A stretch of 64,000 bases of DNA from positions 868,001 to 932,000 of the forward strand of contig OY723299.1 of assembly GCA_963210315.1 (NCBI GenBank), read 5' to 3'. The notes under the pieces are model-generated. The model was not told where the DNA came from, searched no databases, and saw only the letters and a program-made list of their open reading frames with translations. Positions within the stretch are counted from its first letter, which is position 1. Each line of letters opens with the position of its first letter. A program made the translations under genes and the position numbers. The DNA is from Rhynchopus euleeides (Eukaryota; Euglenozoa; Diplonemea; Diplonemida; Diplonemidae). Below are positions 11,846-24,500 of this stretch, in pieces.

Positions 11846-12427
11846 TTACATGCTGGGGGGCAGTGGGGCGCAGCCCGTCTGCTTCGTCTTGATGAGGCCC
11901 AGGGCTGCCAGGTCGATGCCGACCTGGGCGGCGAAGGTCTGCAGGCCCTGGTAGGACGACTCGCTGATCTCGCGGGTGCGCGACAGGATCCACAGGTCCT
12001 CCTCCTTCACCCCGAAGGTCTCGGAGCAGGAGTACACCAGCGACAGCGCGTAGTCGCCCTTCGAGTCGCTCTGCAGGTTGATGATGGTGTACGGCCCGTA
12101 GAAGGGCCCGAAGAAGGACACCTTCAGCGCACCCGTGTTGGGAACAACCTGCTTCGCCTTCCCCACAGCCTTGTCCACCGCACCGTTGCGGAAGCCGATG
12201 TTCTCAACACGCACTGTGGAGGCGTCCTCCAGGGTGTAGTTGGCGTACACACAGTCGGCACCCTTCTCCGTGCGGTTGTTGAACTTCGCCGTGTCGGCGA
12301 TCTGGTACCACACCCCGAGGTAGTTCTGCAGGTTGAAGGGCGCCACGGCAGTCGCGTTGGCAGGGCAGGTTGCCTGTGCCGACACGGCGCACAGCAGCAC
12401 CGCCACCAGGGCCTTTGAGAACGACAT
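11846..12427 (-). CDS. Secreted lipocalin (ApoD/Blc-like)
   Basis: Single exon, 193 aa. Lipocalins form an eight-stranded barrel that carries small hydrophobic ligands. The N-terminus MSFSKALVAVLLCAVSAQA is a clear signal peptide with cleavage expected near Ala20. The lipocalin G-x-W motif is present (YLGVWYQIADTAKFN), followed by the ApoD/Blc-like run with YTLEDAS, VSFFGPFYGPYTIINL, YALSLVYSC and the closing DLWILSRTREI. The four Cys residues could form the usual disulfides. The length is normal for bacterial Blc, plant temperature-induced lipocalins and ApoD. The upstream open frame has no convincing alternative start. Confidence 0.92.
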   Translation of the reverse strand: MSFSKALVAVLLCAVSAQATCPANATAVAPFNLQNYLGVWYQIADTAKFNNRTEKGADCVYANYTLEDASTVRVENIGFRNGAVDKAVGKAKQVVPNTGALKVSFFGPFYGPYTIINLQSDSKGDYALSLVYSCSETFGVKEEDLWILSRTREISESSYQGLQTFAAQVGIDLAALGLIKTKQTGCAPLPPSM

Positions 12428-13188
12428 TTGTGTAGGGCGGGTGTGTATGGTGTGTAGCATAAAACCTGCTCCGTGTGGTGTGGGGGTCGTGGTATTTGTG
12501 GCGGTGGCCAGTCCCATACTCCCCATGCAGGCATGCGACAGTGCGAAGGCCAGTGCAGCCAGGACGGGTGGGGTGGTGGGGGCGGGGGATGGCAGGCGTT
12601 CGATATCACGTTTCACCGCAGAACACCCCCTGAGGGGCCAGCACCGTACACAGTCACACAGGCCGAAAGGCATGTGTGTGTGGAGGCGATCCAGATCAAG
12701 AAAAGAACAAGGCAAACAACGAGGTGAGGACACGCTGCACCGATAGGGCAGGTGCCCGACACCGTCACTGCCGCCATATATATAAGTAGGGGGGCCTAGA
12801 CCGCTCTGCTACAATCCGATGTACTTTCCTGCACATTTTCGCAGAACGGCCTTGCCGTCAGACAAAGATCGCTAGTAGGCGAGTGGTGGTCGCAAGATCC
12901 AGCAAAGAGGGGTAGAAAGGTTCGTCCAGCTGACCCAAGCGGCGAGATGCCTCCTTATCGCATATGAAATATGCGAACGTGCGGCGTGTAAGAATCGCCG
13001 TCAGTGTTGGGGTCGCATTATCGAGGCCAAACAGTAGCATCTCGCCTTCTCCACCTGGTGGCTGTACCTCGCTCGTTTCAACAATGTACCCGCACAGCAT
13101 TACATTTGAGCCCCTCGCAGGCTCCGCCTTTCGGTGCATAAATTGTCGGAAGGCAAGACACAGGGCCGGCCACCCCATTGGGATGAAC
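12428..13188. other. Spacer between lipocalin and the large ART gene
   Basis: No gene supported. It includes an AT-rich TATA-like stretch (CCATATATATAAGTAGG) near 12774-12790. A 106-aa minus-strand open frame at 12858-13178 directly follows the stop of the large gene and lacks family features. Confidence 0.45.
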
Positions 13189-16100
13189 TTAGGAGGACCC
13201 CCCAGGGGAGGCCCCAGTCACAGCACTCCCTTCCGACTGCAGGGAGCCGCGTGGCGTGTCGGCGTTGCACTCACAATCCCGCTGTGCATCGGGGTCTGGG
13301 CGCACCTCGCTGTGCAGGTCGAGCACCTTGCGTGTGAGGGGGTAGTTCAGGAGGATTGCTGTGGAGTTCGACACCCAGTCCTCTGTGGAGTGGTAGTAGT
13401 ACCCACGAGCCCGCTCCCAGTGCTGCCCGAAGGCGCCGTGGAAGAGGGCTGTGGTGGTGCAGGCCAGCAGGGAGGACTCGTGGCCCAGCTCGGCCAGGCG
13501 GGTGGCGAGGAACTTTGCGTCCTTCCTGTGGAGCACCACGTTGCAGCTGAGGAGCAGGCGCCCGACCTTCGCTTTCTCCAGCGTGGCGCGTGCAGCGCTG
13601 AGGAGGTTGCCGCAGCAGCACCAGTACTGCGTGGGGGTGTGGGGTGAATGGCATCAGGGAGTGAAGCAATCACCGATCACGCAACCCACACCACCCACCC
13701 GCCCTTCCCTCGAGAAACAGCAGTGTTCCCTCCTGCTGGATCAGAAACTGAACAATGCTGAGTTCAAACCGGGCAGGGAAATTGGCCGTGTTGTGTTGCA
13801 GTGCTGCACCGTGGCATTAGGCGCAAATGAGTGGCCTGGGACATACCGTGTCGAAACCCCACTCCTGCCAGTACTCTGCGAGGAGTTCGAATTGGGCTGT
13901 AAACGCCGCATCTATGACCTGTGCCCGCAGGTCCACGTCAAGGTTGCTCGCGTACGTGTCTAATCCCTTCGGGGTAACGCACATATGCCGCACTCCCTGG
14001 GGTGTGGGTGTGGGTGTGGGCGGCGAGAGGCACCTGCCAATCAAGAATTGCCTGTTGCCAGCACCGAAACCTTTTTTTGGTTCTTTACCCAACTTCTGTT
14101 GGGTGTGTTCAACGCACCCCCTGTTTGAAGCACGTCTACAGCACAGAATACATAATGAGAACAAGCAGCCGACCCCCAACACGCACACACCACCACCTCC
14201 ATACCTGCTTCTTCGCTGCTTGGAAGACACAGCGGTAGTTTGCCTTCAGCCTGTCACGGAAATCCTGCACACTCTCGGGCTTGAAGTACTTCCACCCCTC
14301 GTGATCCGGGGTTCCGGGCGAAGCCACACGAGAGAAGTACTTCGGCGCCTCCCGCATGGTCGCCTCAGGCGCATGGAAGTCCATCGGCGCACTCCACAGC
14401 AGCGTGACGGGGCACTTCTGCCTGCTGCAGATCTGATTCCGCGACCCGAACTTCCCATCCGTCATGAAATACGCCTTCTGCGAAGCACACACCTCCACTG
14501 CCAGCTCGCAGAGCGAACACTTCAGGATCAGCCTCGCATGCCCCTCCGAGGTGAAGCCGTAGTGCACGGGGCGGAGGAAGATGTCGGCAACCCACTCCTT
14601 GAAGTGCCTCTGCAGGCACGTCAGCTTGCTGGTGTCCTCCAGCTGCGCCCGCTGCTTCAGGGCAATGTCATACGCAGCCTGGGCCCTTGCCAGCAGCTGG
14701 CGCAGTTCCGACGCGTTATCCTTCTGATCGCACTGCTGCACATAGCCTTCGATGGTGGAGCCCTCCTTATCCATCGCCTCCTGCACGCGGAGGGTGGTCT
14801 CAGCGTGCACCTTGTCAAAGTCATCCGCGATGTCAATCAGAGGGCTCGCATCGAACAGCGCGAAGAAAAACGCAAACACCGGAGCAGCGGTGAACCTCCC
14901 CACGAGCTGTTTGAAGAACGTCTCCGGCAGGCTCGGGCTGGTGACAATCGTGCTGGACTTCATCAGCTGCTGCAGCTCCCCGACAGTCACCTCAAATCGC
15001 TCCTCGCCGTACACCCCCTCCGGCGGTGGCGGGGCGACCTTCAGCGGATCCTCATGCTTGAGAGCATCGTACGTCTCACGCATGGTCGCCGCAGTCACCT
15101 CGATACGGCGCGTCGCATCCATCAGGAGGACGTCACCCTGCCCCAGCACCACCTCGGGTATGCCTGGGAGGAGATCACGCCCGGTGCGGCGCCAGCCGAC
15201 CTGGCGGAGCATGGAATACGCAGGCTTGTAGCTGAGGGGGAGGGGGTTCTCCTCGGGGGAGGTGCCTGCGGGGTCGTAGAAGCGCTCCGCCCCCTTGACC
15301 CCCACCTTGGATCCGGCGTAGCGGGAGACGGAGGCGAGGATCGAAGAGAGAGAGTCGAGCAGCTCGATGCGCTCCTCATCAGGGAGGGACTGCGCGCTGT
15401 AGCCGAAATAGGTGTGCGCATCCCAGGCCATGATGGCGTATTCCCGCGACGAGAGGTGCTTCGGGATTGCCTGGGCAGGCTGTGGGGGCGGGCCGGTTGC
15501 CCCCTCGTTGACAGCGGAGAGCGCGGTTTCCGTCTGGTGGATGATGTTCGACTGCATCTGCATCGACCACACGCGGAGCTCGCGGTCTGTCTTGAAGAGG
15601 GACCCGCGGCTGATCAGATGGAGGACCAAAGCCTCCCCACGTGACGAAACCTTCTCCACAACAAATGTGGCGAGCGCGGGGAGGATCATGTCCGGCCTGC
15701 CCTGCCGGCAGTCGAGGTTCTGCCCCGAGCTGGAACCCCTCCCGCAGAGGGCAGCGATCGGCTCCCCCAGGATTTTCCCACGGGCGACGAAGAGAACCTC
15801 GTCGGTGCTGCCGGAGCAGCCCAGGGGTCATCGCGATCCGCAGCCTCCCAGGTTGGGGCCGATGGGGAGGATTGGTTTGCGGCGAGGAAGTCAGCTTTAT
15901 ACAGCAGCTCCCCTTGCCTCCCCTTTTGGCTCCACTTCCGCAGAGACTTATCCCACAGAGTCCCGTCGTCCTGCAGATACTGCTCAAACTGGCTCCGAGA
16001 GAGAGGCTCGGTGAAGAAGTTCCCTCGGGTGTCGGCGCGGTGCTGCGCATAAGCCTGGTTGAGGAGTCGCTTCTCGAGGAGCCACTGGGAGACGTGTGGA

Positions 16101-19100
16101 ATGCAGAGGAGTTCGCCCTTGCGGAGCTTCATGTAGGCATGGAGGAGTGCAACCGGGACACGCTCCCGGAGGTAGAGGACGCGCTCCTCCTCCTCTCCTG
16201 CGGCGAGGATGCTGTTGAGGCAGGACCAGGATCTCGCCCAGCACATCAGGTCCTCCCGTGCGACAGGCACATCCGTTGCGCTCCCCAGCGTGACGTGGTC
16301 GTAGAGGATGAGCGAGGGGACACGCATCGCATCGACAAGGGGGCAGAGCGTCTCCATCTCCGCCTTGTCCCAATCCCCGTCAGACTCCTGCCAGTCGTGC
16401 CGGAAGACGCAGGTCCCATCGGGGCGCACCTTCTTCACCTGGCGCTCCTCCTCCTTGGCGCTGCCCCAGGAGAACTGGAAAAACTCCTCCTCTGTCATGG
16501 GGGTGGGCACACCTGACAGATCCACCAAACGCCTCTGCGTGGGATTAATGGACCCACCGGTGGATGCCTCCCACGAACTATCCAACTGCGCCTGCCACTC
16601 CTCGCCGCTGTGGGTGGCGCGGGGGTGGATCTCGGCCATGTAGGTGTCATGCTCCTTCCGGGTGAAGCGCTGCAGTGTGATGGGGAATTTCCTGATCTCC
16701 TCCTTGTCGATAGGCGCCTTCTGCCACTCCGGCCTCGCCAGGAGGAGCTTGCGGAAGCGGACCTGCGAGATGAAGCCCTCATCGACCCGCTCCTCGGGGA
16801 AGGCGTAGAGGCGCCTCCCCGTGTCTTGGAAGAGCTTCTTTCCGATCCCCGAGAGCTGCTGCAGCTCTGCCCCAGACGCGCAGAAGAGCTTCAGCACCGC
16901 GAGGGTGGACAGAACGCGGCCCACAGGGATGCGCCTGCTGAGCAGAGGGCAGCCTTTCACCTCCTCCACAAGCTTGTCTACCTTGCGGTGCATCAGCTTC
17001 CGGACATCGGTGCGGTGTTGTTTGAAGTCCTTCTCAATGTCATCAAGAAGCTGTGCGACGGAGCTGCCCGGTGTGGTGATGGTCTGCAGCGTGGGTGTCT
17101 GTTCCATGCTCTGCACGAGCTGGGCGACGTTTTCCTTCAGGCTCTGCCCGATGGCTGCGATGCGGTGTGTGAGGAAGTTTTCCGCAACCTCGTCGACTAT
17201 GGTGTGCTGCAACTTCCGCTCTGCGAGGCGTATCATCTGCATTGCAAAGTTTTTAATCTTCCACATCGCATCGTCGTACCGCAGCACGGCAGGCCAGAGG
17301 CACGGCACGCAGACATGCAGGGCTTGCACCACCCCCGGGTCCATATCGAGAAAGCACTCCTTGTAGACGTCTATCCGCCTCCGCAGCTTCATAGAAGGGG
17401 TTTCGCCAAATGAATCCGTCTCATCAACCCTGCACCCCATCGACACCAGCAGCCGCAGCTGCCTCATGTTGCCACACCTCGCCGCAGCGACCAGCGCACC
17501 CGGCATCTGCGGGAGCTTCCTTTTGTGGAGGCCTGCCAGACTCACCATGCTCCCCATAAACTCCTCCACCTCCTTCTTCTGCCCTGCGTCGTAGATATCC
17601 CCGAAGTCCATCTGGAGGACCTCCACGTCGTAGAGAGCAAGGGCGGCGTAATATGGCCAGGTTTTGCCATAGTCATCCAGCATCGAGGCGCCTATCACGG
17701 ATTGGTTGTGCAGGCAGCGCAGGTTGATCGTGCGTTGGATGCGTTGCATTGTGTCGCCCGTCTCCGCCTCCAGCTCTTCACACAGGGGGAGTGCCGGGGG
17801 GACCTTGGGGAGCGTGTCCTGCACGCAGAGCTGGAGAACGTTGCGGTTTCTCCGGAGCCCACGGAGGAGCCTGCGTGCCCCACAGGGGCCGATCTTGTTC
17901 ATCCGGACGTCGACCTTCCGCAGCCTGACCCGCCTGCAGAGGATCTCCTCGAGAATCTCAGCGCCGGTGTCGCCAACCGCGTTGCCCGGCTTCCGCTCCT
18001 CCTTCCACAGCTGGATGGACAGCTCCCACTTCTCCGAAGGGTTCTTCCCCTTAAGCTGGAATGTGTTGCGCTGCGCAGCAGACCCCAAGCAGAGAACCTC
18101 CACGAAGGAGGGGCCTCTCACAGAGCTGAGGCCGAGGAGGAGGGCCATGGCTTCCAACACGTCGGATCCGTCTGGGGTGGTGGAGTCGAAGAAGGTGCCG
18201 TCGCTCCCCTCCCTGCCTGCAGGGGGGGATGAGGATGAGGCGAGGGATTCGAAGTTCCGCAGCCAGGCCTCGACGATGGTTGCGGCAGAGTCTTTCCGGC
18301 ACTCGCGGGTGTCGTTGGAGGAGACTACGGGGCATTGAGAGAGTGGGTCGTAGCTCACTGAGACAGTGTAAAGCCATCTCTGGTCGACTGCACCATCCTC
18401 CTCGTGTTTGAGGGATATGTCGACAATCCCATTCCCACTCTTCACAGCACCGAGGGCGACGAAGACAATCCCCGCGCTCTCCTTCGTCTCTGCTATGGAT
18501 AAACTCCTCCTTATCTGCAGCTCCTCCATGTATTTCTGCGTCACCTCCTCCACCTCAAACAGCTGGAAGTTGCTCTTCCCCAGGATGCTCTGCTGGTCCT
18601 CCGTCAGCTTCGACTTCACCTGAAACATGGAGTTCACCTGGAATAGCCACTCCTCCTCCCTCCCGAACCTGCTCCAGGGGGCGATCATCCTGCAGGAGGA
18701 CCCGCGCATGATGAAGACAGACCCACTCCCTGCGGCAAACGCCTGGGATATCCCCTGGTCCACGCTTGCGGAGGAGAAGGCGGACCATCTGACGACATTC
18801 CCCACCTCATAAAGTGACGTAGGGAGCTTCGCGTTGGCAAGCCCGCGGTAGCATTTTTTCGTCTCTCCAGGCTCCGGGGCACAGGCCCATGTGTTGTTGA
18901 CTATCTGGGGGACATCCTTCATCGCCCTGTCGATGTAATACAGCAAAGGGCTTATCTGCTTCGCCATCCACACCCCCAGCTGCAGGTGGACCCTCCGGTG
19001 GTAGATCTGGTGGGGCTGCCCCCTTTCGAAGAGCCACCAGCCGGCATCCGGCATGTCGATCGGATCGATGTAATCCTCATCCCCCATCTTGCTGGCGAAG

Positions 19101-21436
19101 TAGCGGAACTCCTGCCCCAACGGACCCGCCAACGCGATAGACCAAGTCAGACGCTTCATCCGAGCCAGGTCCCGACGGAGCTGGGGGTGACGTGCCACAA
19201 GCGAGAGGCAGTGGAGCCCCTGCCCTATCTCATGGGGGTCGCGCGGGCGGAAGCGGAGGGGAGCTGTGCCGGGGCCAAACATAGCGGGGCAGTTGGCGAG
19301 CGCAGCGCGGGATACCGGCTGCGACGCGAGGGAGGGGGGGAATGGGGCACACCCGTCCCTATCGGAGTAGATGAGGCACGTCTCCTCCACCCGGTTCTGC
19401 TTGTTCCGCATCGTCGCGTTGAGGTACCAATAGGGCTGGTCCTCCATAAACGACGCGACTCGGAAAATCGGGCACGCCTCCGCCACCCCATCCCCTACAA
19501 GGCACCGGGTGCCCGAGAGTGAGGCCCAAAGCTGGCAGCCCCCCCACTCTACCACCTGGATATCCAGGGCGTGCACGATGGTGAGAGGTGGGGGCTCCCC
19601 ATCCTCGGCAGAGCCCAGCTTAAGGAGGATCATCTCTTTGACATGAGGGGGCAGCGTGGTTGCTTTGAGGAGGTGTTTGAGCTCCGTGTGGAGGGTTTTG
19701 TCATACTGCTGCTGGTTCTGCGCGCGGACACACCTCTGGGAGATGTCACGTAACCCGGCATACTCCGGGTCATCCGCAAAGAGCCCGCGTGTCTTCAGGA
19801 GAATCTCAGAATGCCCCTCCGGAGTATGCCACTCCAACTCAATAGGCTCAATACTCCTCCGGCTCATCAGATACTCCACCACACCTGGAGGGGGGAGCTC
19901 GCATATCCCCATCGTCTTCGGAGGGCATTCCACAAAACCTGTTGGAGCGCGGGATCTGGTTCTTGCAGCTCCGCTCCCCTTCTCCGCCTCATGTATAGAG
20001 CTCCCGATGAGATCCAGGCACTCCCTGGGGAACAGGCATGCCGGGATGGGGAGCCACGCCACCGTGTCGGAGAAGGGGAAGAGGTGGGGTGCCTCCTCCA
20101 ACACAGGCTTTGTCACGGCGTAGCGCGCGATGTACACCTCGATGAGCTCCCCCTGAGGGGCGGGGGTGGCGGAGGAGGAGGAGGCAGCGGGAGCAGCAGC
20201 AGCGGAGGGTGAAGACGTCGAGGCTGGGGAGGGCGGGGAGCGGGAGCTCCCCTGCCAGACGCTGAGCCCCTGCCACCCCGGGAGGGCCGGGAGGGCAGAT
20301 CCGTTCCCCCCCTCCACCTCCAGACGCCCGTCGCGCATCGCGAGCTTCAGAGGGCCTGCGCGGAAGTGGTACTCCTTATGGGAATCCCCATTCCCACGCT
20401 CCACATACGCCCTGGCGTGATCCTGCAGCTCGTTGGAGATGATCGCCCGGAGGTCCTGAAACTCCTTGGAGTTAATCGCCGGGGGGGGCACGCCATCCGG
20501 GGTTGAGGCGCGGTACCACCTCTCCATGGCGCGGACCGTGCTGAGGGGGAGGGTAAACCAGCGGCCCCACTGCTCTACGGAGACCCACATGGCCCAGGTC
20601 TCGTCGTAGACGAAAGACATGGAGTATATGAAAAGGGGGATCACAACGTCAGTCGGCTCGCCGTAGCAGTGTTTCCTCTCCATCAGCCGGCAGTTGCGAG
20701 TGAGGCGTTCGACAGAGCCTTTGGGCCAGATGATCCTTCCTGCGGAGTGCCACTCCGCAAGCCCACGGACCACCTCGTAGACCCCCTGGGTTGGGGCGTA
20801 GGTTGTAGGGTAGAGGCGTGTCTCCTCCACAGAATCCTCGTCGTCATGCCCGTTGGGCGCAGCGGTGCTGAAATCGGAGGTTGCGTCAAATTTTGTCGGG
20901 TGCTTTGCCTTCTCCAGGTGGATCTTGGGTGCGGCGCTGCTGCTGCTCCCGCTGTTCTCGCTGCGGATGCGGGGTTTTTTAGCCTGTGGCTGGGGTGTCT
21001 CCGTCGGTGCGAGCTGGGCCTCCTGCGCCTCCTGCTTCCCGACAGGGGGGGCTTCGGAGATTGAAGACCGGAACCCGCCACGCCACAGGCTCCGCAGATG
21101 CGACGGCAGGGCCCTCTTCAGCCTCTCATTGAATGCGTCGATGTCCCCAGAGGTTTCCTCCCAAACCCCGCGGAGCTCCTGCTGCAGGGCGGGCGACTCT
21201 CCTTCGTCGCTGGATGCCGACGGGCCTGTGGGGCGGGGCGCACCGGCCTGCCCGGGCATGGGCCTGCTAGCCCACTGCTCCGACCCAGAGCTGGGTGTGG
21301 CGACGAGCTGTGGGGCGCCGCAGGCGTGGCATCGGGGCTCGGCGATCACGCGGACCCGTTCCCGTTCAGGGGGTGTCGGGGGTGGGCTCGGAGGCATGGG
21401 GAGGGTTTCTGGGAGGGGCTCCTCCTCCCGGGTCAT
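13189..21436 (-). CDS. Giant multidomain protein with arginine-type mono-ADP-ribosyltransferase fold
   Basis: The longest gene here, about 2,600 aa if joined. Exons: 21436 to about 15829 plus its continuation to 14205, then 13847-13996 and 13189-13626; donors are GTATGG and GTATGT, and exon phases fit. Near 15820-15830 the frame must slip by -1 at GACCCCTGGG, because the first frame ends at 15686 while coding clearly continues in the next frame (open from 15827). Residues about 840-960 carry the R-S-ExE signature of NAD:arginine ADP-ribosyltransferases: CYRGL (R864), WSAFSSAS (885-891) and REEEWLF (E927, E929). Around it are a Trp-rich segment (about 230-310), an LRR-like patch (about 1165-1190) and a possible ankyrin-like patch (about 1310-1350). 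The remaining 1,000 residues are unrecognised. The first in-frame ATG is at 21436. Substrate unknown. Confidence 0.75.
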
Positions 21437-21493
21437 GTCAGGGAGACGAGCCTGTGGGGGTGGGGTGGGGTAGGTGTGGGAGGAGGAGGTGGT

Positions 21494-21555
21494 GGTATTG
21501 AAGTAGAAAGAGAAGGAAGCACAAGGAGCATCTCCCTTCACTCGATATGCAGGTT
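21494..21555 (-). promoter_or_regulatory. Shared upstream element, copy A
   Basis: On the minus strand this reads GCATATCGAGTGAAGGGAGA, then TGCTCCTTGTGCTTCC and a pyrimidine-rich TCTTTCTACTTC. It ends about 60 bp before the ATG of the large ADP-ribosyltransferase-like gene. Similar sequences precede other minus-strand genes (48951-49010, 49082-49140 and, more weakly, 62521-62560 and 26155-26214), suggesting a promoter or 5' UTR element. Confidence 0.45.
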
Positions 21556-21582
21556 GTGTCTGGTGGTGGTGGGGCGTGTTAA

Positions 21583-24500
21583 CCCAGGCCTCTGGCTAAT
21601 TCGGGTCGAACGTTCAGTTTCTCCGTGCCGGGGGGGGGAGGGGGGGGGGGGGGGGGCTACCCTACCCTACCCTAGGGTTGGGGCCGCCGGGGTCCCAGAT
21701 TTTTTGGTAATTTCCAGGTGTGGGTAGGGGGACCTTTTCGAATTTTTTTTTCGAGGGGTGCCCATTTTGGCGATTTGGGCCCGATTTCGAGGGTTACGGG
21801 TGACCCTAGACCCTACCCAACCCTAGGGTTGGGGTTGGGGTTAACTCCAGACCCTACCCTCACCCTAGGGTTAGGGTTAACCCTATACCCTACCCAACCC
21901 TAGGGTTAGGGTGAGGGTTAACCCTACACCCTACCCAACCCTAGGGTTGGGGTTGGGGTTAACCCTACACCCTACCCTAGGGTTAGGGTCAGGGTTAACC
22001 CTATACCCTACCCAACCCTAGGGTTAGGGTGAGGGTTAACCCTACACCCTACCCAACCCTAGGGTTAGGGTTGGGGTTAACCCTAGACCCTACCCTACCC
22101 TAGGGTTAGGGTTAACCCTACACCCTACCCAACCCTACGGTTAGGGTTAGGGTTAACCCTAGACCCTACCCTAGGGTTAGGGTCAGGGTTAACCCTATAC
22201 CCAACCCAACCCTAGGGTTAGGGTTAACCCTACACCCTACCCAACCCTAGGGTTAGGGTTAGGGTTAACCCTAGACCCTACCCTAGGGTTAGGGTCAGGG
22301 TTAACCCTATACCCAACCCAACCCTAGGGTTCGGGTTTGGGTCAGGGTGAACCCTAGACCCGACCCAACCCTCGGATCAGGGTTGGGGTTAACCCTATAC
22401 CCAACCCAACCCTACACCCAACCCTACCCTAGGGTTAGGGTTAACCCTAGACCCAACCCAACCCTAGGGTTAGGGTTGGGGTTAACCCTATACCCTACCC
22501 AACCCTAGGGTTAGGGTCAGGGTTAACCCTAGACCCAACCCAACCCTAGGGTTAGGGTTAGGGTTAACCCTATACCCAACCCAACCCTAGGGTTAGGGTT
22601 AACCCTACACCCTACCCAACCCCAGGGTTAGGGTCAGGGTTAACCCTAGACCCAACCCAACCCTAGGGTTAGGGTTGGGGTTAACCCTATACCCTACCCA
22701 ACCCTAGGGTTAGGGTCAGGGTTAACCCTAGACCCAACCCAACCCTAGGGTTAGGGTTAACCCTATACCCCACCCAACCCTAGGGTTAGGGTTAGGGTTA
22801 ACCCTATACCCAACCCTACCCTAGGGTTAGGGTTAACCCTATACCCTACCCAACCCTAGGGTTAGGGTTAGGGTTAACCCTATACCCTACCCAACCCTAG
22901 GGTTAGGGTTGGGGTTAACCCTATACCCTACCCTCACCCTAGGGTTAGGGTTAACCCTATACCCAACCCAACCCTAGGGTTAGGGTTAACCCTATACCCT
23001 ACCCAACCCGAGGGTTAGGGTTGGGGGTTAACCCAAGACCCTGCCCGACCCTAGGGTTAGGGTTCACCCTAGACCCAACCCTACCCTAGGGTTCGGGTTT
23101 GGGTCAGGGTGAACCCTAGACCCGACCCAACCCTCGGATCAGGGTTGGGGTTAACCCTATACCCTACCCTAACCCTAGGGTAGGGTCTAGGGTCAACCCT
23201 GACCCTAACCCTAGGGTTGGGTAGGGTCTAGGGTTAACCCTGACCCTAACCCTAGGGTTAGGGTAGGGTCTAGGGTCAACCCTGACCCTAACCCTAGGGT
23301 TGGGTAGGGTCCAGGGTTAACCCTAACCCTAACCCGAGGGTTGGGTAGGGTCTAGGGTCAACCCTGACCCTAACCCGAGGGTTGGGTAGGGTCTAGGGTT
23401 AACCCTAACCCTAACCCTAGGGTTGGGTCAAGGGTTAACCCTAACCCTAACCCTAGGGTTGGGTAGGGTCTAGGGTCAACCCTGACCCTAACCCGAGGGT
23501 TGGGTAGGGTCCAGGGTTAACCCTAACCCTAACCCGAGGGTTGGGTAGGGTCTAGGGTCAACCCTGACCCTAACCCGAGGGTTGGGTAGGGTCTAGGGTT
23601 AACCCTGACCCTAACCCTAGGGTTGGGTCAAGGGTTAACCCTAACCCTAACCCTAGGGTTGGGTAGGGTCTAGGGTCAACCCTGACCCTAACCCTAGGGT
23701 TGGGTCAAGGGTTAACCCTAACCCTAACCCTAGGGTTAGGGTAGGGTCTAGGGTTAACCCTGACCCTAACCCTAGGGTTGGGTAGGGTCTAGGGTCAACC
23801 CTGACCCTAACCCGAGGGTTCGGTAGGGTCTAGGGTTAACCCGAACCCTAACCCTAGGGTTGGGTCAAGGGTTAACCCTAACCCTAACCCTAGGGTTAGG
23901 GTAGGGTCTAGGGTCAACCCTAACCCTAACCCTAGGGTTGGGTCAAGGGTTAACCCTAACCCTAACCCTAGGGTTGGGTAGGGTCTGGGGTCAACCCTGA
24001 CCCTAACCCTAGGGTTGGGTCAAGGGTTTACCCTAACCCTAACCCTAGGGTTGGGTAGGGTCTGGGGTCAACCCTGACCCTAACCCTAGGGTTGGGTCAA
24101 GGGTTAACCCTAACCCTAGGGTTAGGGTAGGGTCAAGGGTTAACCCTAACCCTAACCCTAGGGTTAGGGTAGGGTCTAGGGTCAACCCTAACCCTAACCC
24201 TAGGGTTGGGTCAAGGGTTAACCCTAACCCTAGGGTTAGGGTAGGGTATAGGGTCAACCCTGACCCTAACCCGAGGGTTGGGTAGGGTCTAGGGTTAACC
24301 CTGACCCTAACCCTAGGGTTAGGGTAGGGTCTAGGGTCAACCCTAACCCTATCCCTAGGGTTGGGTCAAGGGTTAACCCTAACCCTAACCCTAGGGTTGG
24401 GTAGGGTCTAGGGTCAACCCTGACCCTTACCCTAGGGTTGGGTTGGGTCTAGGATCAACCCTGGCCCTGACCCCTGGGTTGGGTAGGGTCGTGTTGGGTC

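Noticed and set aside
15412-21727. Long plus-strand open frames opposite the giant ART gene
   Set aside because: Antisense of a GC-rich coding exon; the sense frame has recognisable motifs and continuous coding composition.
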